A stretch of 64,000 nucleotides of DNA from Tridacna crocea (Eukaryota; Mollusca; Bivalvia; Cardiida; Cardiidae). Within the stretch, counting starts at the first letter, position 1; each line of letters begins with the position of its first letter. Shown here piece by piece: positions 61,663 through 64,000 of this stretch. The notes under the pieces were generated by a model. It saw only the letters and a program-made list of their open reading frames with translations, had not been told where the DNA came from and ran no database searches. The DNA lies in assembly GCA_943736015.1 (NCBI GenBank), contig OX031066.1:8994245-9058244 (forward strand). Direction: 5' to 3'. The position numbers and the translations under genes were made by a program.

Positions 61663-61863
61663 CCCTTCACCACACATTCCCAATTTAAAATGATGTAGAC
61701 AAAGAAAACTGATGAAAACATAGTGGATAAACAAGAAAATGCTAGTGACCAACCATGTTTTCTCTCCAATCAAAGACAAATTATATCGTTTGAATCGCAT
61801 TTAAATTCTATTTCTTATCCACGATTTGCACAGTCTACAATTTTTTATGCGTGTGGTAAAGTG
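61663..61863 (-). mobile_element. piggyBac-type hairpin MITE, decayed
   Basis: CCCTTCACCACACATTCCC start, GTGTGGTAAAGTG end before TTAA (61864-61867). Confidence 0.7.
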
Positions 61864-61915
61864 TTAAAGGACAAATTGCTCACACCCTTCTTAACAGGTT
61901 AACGCTCTTACTTAA

Positions 61916-62140
61916 CTCATTACCAAAGGTCAGAATTGTTGGCTTGTCCAAATTGAAAGAGTTAATTTGCAGACGACAAAATGAAGGTGACTGAAAATTT
62001 GAACTTTTTTTTGTGGAGGGTAGAAAACATCGTTGGAAAAGGAGAAAATACTGTATACCAGCATTTTCTCCTTTTTCTCACAAAGTTTTCTAAAGGCTTC
62101 TTTCTCAGGGTCATCGAAAGTAGGGATGTATTAGTAAAGG
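61916..62140 (+). mobile_element. piggyBac-type hairpin MITE plus fragment
   Basis: Left TTAA 61912-61915. The right end (AGTAAAGG) is followed by a second partial copy, 62141-62229, ending before TTAA. Confidence 0.75.
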
Positions 62141-62417
62141 TTGGGGACCAGTATTTTCTCCTTTTTTCACTATGTTCTCAGAGACTTCCTCCTCTTGGAC
62201 GTCAAAACCAGGGGTTGTTTGATAAAGGTTTAAATCCATGATTTATTTTTGATAATTCACTAGTGTATTATTCTTGTTTTTTTTTGTCCCTGTTCTGGCT
62301 CTTTTTGTAGTAATGAATGCTTGAAGCCGGCAAAACTAACCACAGCATGTACCAGAATTTGTATGACTACCATTTTGGGTGAAAATAACATTGTAGTAGA
62401 GGAGTGTGTGGGAAATG

Positions 62418-62600
62418 TCTTTACCAAACAGTGAACCTGTAGACTCATCCAAATTGAAAGACCTTGCAGACTATAAAATAAATGTGATTAAAAAGTAGAA
62501 ATTAATTCTTAGTATGGAGTAAAATATTGTGGGAAAAGAAGAAAGTGCTGGTTACCAGCATTTTCTCCTTTTCCCATAATGTTTTCAAAAGGACTTCTTT
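62418..62600 (+). mobile_element. piggyBac-type hairpin MITE, right end truncated
   Basis: TCTTTACCAAACAGTGAACC start; stops at AAAAGGACTTCTTT where the next copy begins. Confidence 0.75.
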
Positions 62601-62605
62601 TTTAA

Positions 62606-62828
62606 CTCTTTACCACACGAGAAAATTTTAGACTGGTCCAAATTGAAAGCATTTGCAGACGACAAAATAAAAGTGATTGAAAAATTGAAATTTGTACTGG
62701 GAAGGGTAGAAAACACTGTGGGAAAAGGAGAAAATGCTGGTTACCAACATTTTCTCCTTTTCCCACAGTGTTTTCAAAAGGACTTCTTTTTTAAGGTTGC
62801 TAAAACCTATGGACAGTGTGGTAGAGGG
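62606..62828 (+). mobile_element. piggyBac-type hairpin MITE, complete
   Basis: TTAA 62602-62605 and 62829-62832; right end GGTAGAGGG. Confidence 0.88.
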
Positions 62829-63107
62829 TTAAGAACTATTGGAAATTTAGCCTTATTGTTTATATATAGTCAACAAAATTGTGGAAGTATTTCGATTTAC
62901 TGGCTCTATAAAATGTTCCATCCTACTTTTGATATAAGTGTCACATATTCATTTCCTCACATTATGTACAAATTCAAACCAAAGTACATCTCACATGGAC
63001 TTGTGAAATATTGTTTAGGCTGAAGATGATGATGCAGTATTTCCAATGTGTCTGTCATTTGTTTTGTGTGATTAATAGAATATCAAATTTATTTTTAAGG
63101 TATTATT

Positions 63108-63913
63108 AGCTCCACTGGCAGAAGGCCAGCAGGCTTATGTCATGGCCTGGTGTCCGTTTTGCATTCGTTTGGTTGTCCGTTCGTCCATGCGTTAACTTTT
63201 ATTTCAAACATCTACTTCTCTGAAACTACTCATCCAAATTTGATGAAACTTCACAGAAATGATTCTGCCATGGTCCTCTTCAGCATTTCTTGAAAAAATA
63301 TGATTCCTTCAAAAACTCTGGTTGCCATGGCAACAAAACTGAAAAAAAAAAAATATTTTCAAAAATCTTCTTGTCTGAAACCACAAGGCCCAGGGCTACT
63401 GCGTTTGGCATGTAGCTTTATCTAATGGACCTTTAACAAGTTTCTTCATATTATAGCCTGGGATCGAAATTGGCTCCATTTCAGGGATTACAAGTTTAAC
63501 ATGGGTCTCAAAATATAGTAACTTCAATGGAAAAACATTAATCAAGGGAAATAACTTTTTTTTAAATAAAGGATAATGTTTGTTACTATTTACCTCCCTT
63601 GATTATCAAACTGCAATGGTACAAGTTATGATTGGTGCTAGATATTAAGTTTTTTGACAGAAAATATTCTGTTTTTTAGGAAGAGTGATTCATTTTGATG
63701 CTTATAGTTATGCTCACATGAGTAGAATAATTAATTCATAGTAAGGTGTCTATCATTCTGGGTTTTTTCATAGAGCTTTACCTTTCATGCCAATGAATTT
63801 ATCTGCTTGTATTGCCTGACACTGTTCATTGTTTTCGAAGGCCCTCTTTTTCAGGGTCATGAAGACTTCAATTTGTGTTGTAAAGGGTTAAAAAGCCATC
63901 ATGGCTCTCTTGT
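63108..63913 (+). mobile_element. hairpin-ended (Helentron-like) element
   Basis: TAGCTCCACTGGCAGAAGGCCAGCAGGC hairpin and GTCCGTTCGTCC near the left; AAAAGCCATCATGGCTCTCTTGTT at the right. A MITE relic (about 63830-63888, ending GTAAAGGGTTAA) lies inside. Confidence 0.65.
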
Positions 63914-64000
63914 TATGGCCGTCTTGTGTTGCTGGCTAAGACTTGCCTTGTATAATATTAGTAAACTCATATAATAAAGATGAGAATACATTAACCCATT

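Overview
This is eukaryotic, AT-rich, intron-containing DNA. The style of its dispersed repeats (Helentron-like elements with 156-bp internal repeats, mobile elements ending in short hairpins, tRNA-derived SINEs) points to a marine invertebrate, most likely a bivalve mollusc. That assignment is inference; nothing in the window proves the species.

One host gene can be assembled with good support. It is a caspase-family (C14) gene on the + strand, with seven coding exons between 21738 and 60440. Exon 1 (21738-22221) carries the start codon and a complete p20 half with catalytic His103 and Cys154. The last exon (60160-60440) carries the p10 half (GSW motif) and the stop. All six splice junctions have AG/GT borders and matching phases, giving a 430-codon product. 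Exons 3 and 4 encode a fibronectin type III (Fn3) domain placed between p20 and p10, where caspases normally have only a short cleavable linker. A second possible exon, of an unidentified membrane protein, lies at about 16180-16481.

Region by region: 0.4-2.2 kb is a foldback TIR element. 2.5-9.2 kb is LTR retrotransposon copy A, a Ty3/gypsy relative with the unusual order gag-PR-INT-RT-RNase H (Gmr1 type), broken by a 10-bp expansion and by a 258-bp Mutator-like MITE. 9.4-21.7 kb holds tandem duplications, two SINEs, several DNA-transposon remnants and a 3.5-kb TIR element. 22.2-45.5 kb is intron 1 of the caspase gene. It contains a nest four levels deep: a palindromic MITE, interrupted by a hAT-like element, interrupted by LTR retrotransposon C, interrupted by LTR retrotransposon B. 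B is an apparently intact Gmr1-type element (1595-codon ORF, LTRs identical by eye, 4-bp target duplication). The rest of intron 1 and the later introns are packed with MITEs and Helentron-like repeats.

The most abundant repeat is a ~220-bp piggyBac-type MITE (TTAA targets, CCC...GGG ends, long central hairpin) present in about 34 full or partial copies, most of them inside the caspase introns. Some neighbouring copies share one TTAA. LTR divergence by eye dates the nested insertions: C (about 3%) is older than B (0%), and A (about 1.6%) lies between.
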